This document shows positions 61,137-64,000 of a stretch of 64,000 nt of DNA, in pieces. Below the pieces are notes generated by a model that searched no databases, had not been told where the DNA came from, and was given only the letters and a program-made list of their open reading frames with translations. Position numbers and translations under genes: made by a program. Every line of letters begins with the position of its first letter. Within the stretch, counting starts at the first letter, position 1. Source of the DNA: Colias croceus (lineage: Eukaryota > Arthropoda > Insecta > Lepidoptera > Pieridae); the NCBI RefSeq assembly GCF_905220415.1, contig NC_059541.1, positions 6,398,501 through 6,462,500 of the forward strand, read 5' to 3'.

Positions 61137-61573
61137 TCTATACATACATATAATAAATCTGTAGAAGGGTCAATTCTGTACATTGAAAATATTGAAAAAA
61201 TAAATAGCAGGAGGTGTTACTGGATCGATACCAAACTCAAATATGTGATTAAAAAATTTTTTGTCTGTCTGTCTGTATGTGAAGGCATCACGGGAAAACT
61301 GACGGTTCGATTTCGATGAAACTTGGTATAATTATACCTTATTATCCTGGGCATAAAATAGGATACTTTTTATCCTGGGAAAATACGTGGAAAAAAAAAT
61401 CTTCATATTTCAGTTTCCTCCATAGACTTTGTTCTGTACAACCGCCAACACACGGTCACTATACGGGTCTAATATTAATTTAGTGAGAAACGTCTTCCCA
61501 GTTCAAAATGGAGAAATAAACCATCCACGCGAAGACCGACATCCGCGCGGACGGAGTCGCGGGCGGAAGCTAG
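61137..61573 (+). mobile_element. Helitron-like element, family A, copy 3
   Basis: Starts TCTATACATACATATAATAA and ends CGCGGGCGGAAGCTAG before T. Slightly more diverged than copies 1 and 2, including a shorter TGTC repeat. Confidence 0.8.
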
Positions 61574-61769
61574 TTAGAAAGTATATAAGATAAAAATAGA
61601 TCACATTGCCTATTGGTGAGAACGAAAGCACGTTTAATAATTTATATCTTACCAATAATCAAATTTAACACAGCTCCTTATCTGCTCGGTACTATCGTGG
61701 AAAAAGCTTGTTGATAATGTAATGAGGATGTCAAAGCACGGCTCGTGCGTTAATACATTTGAAGGGCGT

Positions 61770-61935
61770 GACATTCGATACGGTAGCTCAGTATATCGTA
61801 TCGTGGGAAGCTGCGATCGTACGCACGATTACGTCCTAGCCCGTGACCTGTGTCTCCCACGGGATGCGTGCGATCCTACATGACGTTTGTTGCAATATTC
61901 CGCTGTTTATTCCGCTGTCACATTATTGAATTCGA
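61770..61935. promoter_or_regulatory. CpG-rich candidate regulatory block in Phox2 intron 2
   Basis: GCTGCGATCGTACGCACGAT and CCACGGGATGCGTGCGATCC form a partly inverted GC-rich block in AT-rich intron. No gene seen. Confidence 0.3.
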
Positions 61936-62655
61936 CGGTCCTTGTACTGGGAAGCTAAATAGTTAATGACTGGTCAAGAAGTATGGAAGATATTTATATT
62001 AATTTAAAAGAGACAATATTGAAATATTCCTGAAGGAATGAAAGTACTTAGTTAATAACATTGTGAGACCATCACCGATTACCATCACCGTACAAAGTAA
62101 AGAACTCTATTGAATTTTTTTTAATAGTACCATGTCGTAGTAGAATGCCATTTATTTACACATTATTGTTTAAATCGTTAGAAAAATATCCATAAATAAA
62201 CTTATTCGAATATAGAGCAGAGAGCACTTTAAATTATTAAAATGGAAATAGAGGGCTTGCTAATGCGGAGACGATACGAGGTTGTCATTCCGCACTTCCC
62301 AATGCATTTATCATTAACTTATTATCTTAGTACAATTCTACCCCTAAAAGTTATTACCCTCATCTTTTTACAGTTTGAATGAATATTCGGCGAAAGTAAA
62401 ATAAATCTATAATAGATGATATTATATACAAATACATAGCTAATTTAGTGTTTTTCATATTGCAGTTCAATTATAATTATTGTACCTAATATAAATATTC
62501 ATATTCCTATTTGGCTATCTATATTCTATACTATGCATTTTATAATAGGCAATACACTATACACGTTTAAACAATATAACATGATACATATTATTGTACA
62601 AAACTTTGTAACAATATTCATATTATTACTTCATCATGGGTTTCTTTATATCCTA

Positions 62656-62841
62656 CTAGCTGCCCCGCGCGGTGACACTCCTGTTCGTCGTAGCGTAAAT
62701 ATAGCCTATAGCCTTCCTCGATAAATGAGCTATCTAACACCGAAAGAATTTTTCAAATCGGACCAGTAGTTACCGAGATTAGCGCATTCAAACGAACAAC
62801 AAACAAACAAACTCTTCAGCTTTATAATATAAAAGTATAGA
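62656..62841 (-). mobile_element. Helitron-like element, family C, copy 2
   Basis: Reversed end CTAGCTGCCCCGCGCGG, body CCTATAGCCTTCCTCGATAA and the reversed start TATAATATAAAAGTATAGA match 12837-13034 along most of the length. Confidence 0.7.
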
Positions 62842-62899
62842 TAAACACTGAAACTTCAACAGCAGTGTTATTAGGGTAGGTATAGGTACTCTAGTTAAT

Positions 62900-62978
62900 A
62901 TGCATAATTGTAACTAATTGTTAAAATGCATAATTGTAACTAATTGTTAAAATGCATAATTGTAACTAATTGTTAAAA
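62900..62978. repeat. Three tandem copies of a 26-bp unit
   Basis: Unit ATGCATAATTGTAACTAATT followed by GTTAAA, starting at 62900, 62926 and 62952, virtually identical. Each unit has two TAATTG homeodomain-type cores. In Phox2 intron 2. Confidence 0.9.
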
Positions 62979-64000
62979 TAATCAATATAGGACCTAAATG
63001 TCTGAAATTAAAAGTTTATTAAAAGCAGCGACAACCTTTATGATAAATTTACTAAATCTAAGAATTACCTACATGGTCGATGCCTAATTTTCTTAATTTG
63101 TTTGTAAAACCACTGTATTATATTTTGATTTGACCCACAATAAAGTTATATTTATGGCCTTGTCATTAAACGTGAGAAAATCTTTTTATCAGTTATCATT
63201 ATTTACATGAGGGACATCAGACATGTTACATTCCCACAATTATTTTTCATTTAGCTCGCGATTTGCGCAGTCCCTGGAGACGCCATGGGATCAAGTGCAT
63301 CCCTTATAAAATAAAACTACAATTTCAATAGAGAAAATTGTTATACGGCATGGAATTACTTTTGGAGTGTCAAGGGAGTTATAGCAATATTTATGCGTTA
63401 CTTTCACACGTTATGAAAATTATTTATAGTTTATGTTCATGGTAAAGTATTTAGTTATAAATAGAAGTATTTTTATAGATATGATAATGATAAAATGTCC
63501 TTAAAATAAAAATGATATGTACTCTTGAATTTGGGAGTTAATTAAATTTAGATTAATTTTACTTGGTTAATTAATAAGCTTATAAAGATGCGAACTAATG
63601 AAATATATATTCTAATTGATTCATTATTAATTCGTTCGGTATTTTTATATGTGAGATACACTTAAGATACACATAAATGTGTAAAAGTTAAAATAGCAAT
63701 GTCACATAACTTTCCCAAATAGGGGAACATAGGCGAAATGTCAAAAGCTATCGTACGATATGAATATACGGCTATCATGGCCGAATTGTTTTGCGGAAAT
63801 CTTTAGGAGCTGGGAGGGTAAGGTAGGTACTGCGGTAGTTTCAGCAGAAAATATTATCTAACACAAAGTATTCAAAACCACATAAAAACAAAATTTACAA
63901 TGACCAACTGAGGATTATATCATATAGATATGATACGTCAAGAGTATTATATCACATTTATTTAAAATAAATCTTAGGCGAATCGTTATTTAAAGTGATT
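62979..64000. other. Phox2 intron 2, right edge
   Basis: AT-rich; no exon with the homeodomain end (WFQNRR) and no repeat recognised. Confidence 0.5.

Noticed and set aside
1..64000. CRISPR array, phage or bacterial operon
   Set aside because: The window has spliced genes and eukaryotic retroelements; the only regular array is the 12-bp minisatellite without spacers.

Overview
The window reads as insect nuclear DNA, most likely from a moth or butterfly. It is AT-rich, its genes carry short exons with GT-AG introns, and it is full of repeat types I associate with Lepidoptera: Helitron-like elements ending in CTAG, a tRNA-derived SINE whose tail resembles RTE elements, non-LTR ends with TTTGAA-like or GAAGAA-like tails, and TTAA/TA foldback MITEs. 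I cannot fix the species. All family assignments rest on remembered protein families, and exon limits were read by eye (allow 1-2 bases).

Left part, about 0-26.3 kb: a compact chain of housekeeping genes in alternating orientation. THOC2 (minus, 3' part beyond the left edge) is head-to-head with mRpS6 (plus). mRpS6 is tail-to-tail with BBS7 (minus). BBS7 is head-to-head with eIF2B-epsilon (plus), which is tail-to-tail with APC10/ANAPC10 (minus). APC10 faces away from a 50-residue gene for cytochrome bc1 subunit 10 (UQCR11, plus). These genes serve mRNA export, mitochondrial translation, ciliary trafficking, translation initiation, the anaphase-promoting complex and respiration; they are neighbours rather than one pathway. 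Their introns hold an apparently intact RTE-type LINE with a 17-bp target duplication, a SINE, nested hAT/TTAA elements and a Helitron nested in a Helitron.

Middle part, 27.4-39.2 kb: cyclin D (plus), four coding exons with an N-terminal LxCxE motif and a C-terminal TPTDV motif. Its 7.3-kb third intron contains a DNA transposon carrying about 48 copies of a 12-bp repeat.

Right part, 39.2-64 kb: about 10 kb of gene-poor DNA with an R1-type LINE remnant, then a Phox2-type paired-like homeobox gene (plus). Exon 1 is at 49.3 kb, exon 2 at 57.3 kb, and the exon encoding the end of the homeodomain lies beyond the right edge. Its very large introns carry Helitrons plus several GC-rich islands in AT-rich surroundings that are candidate enhancers.
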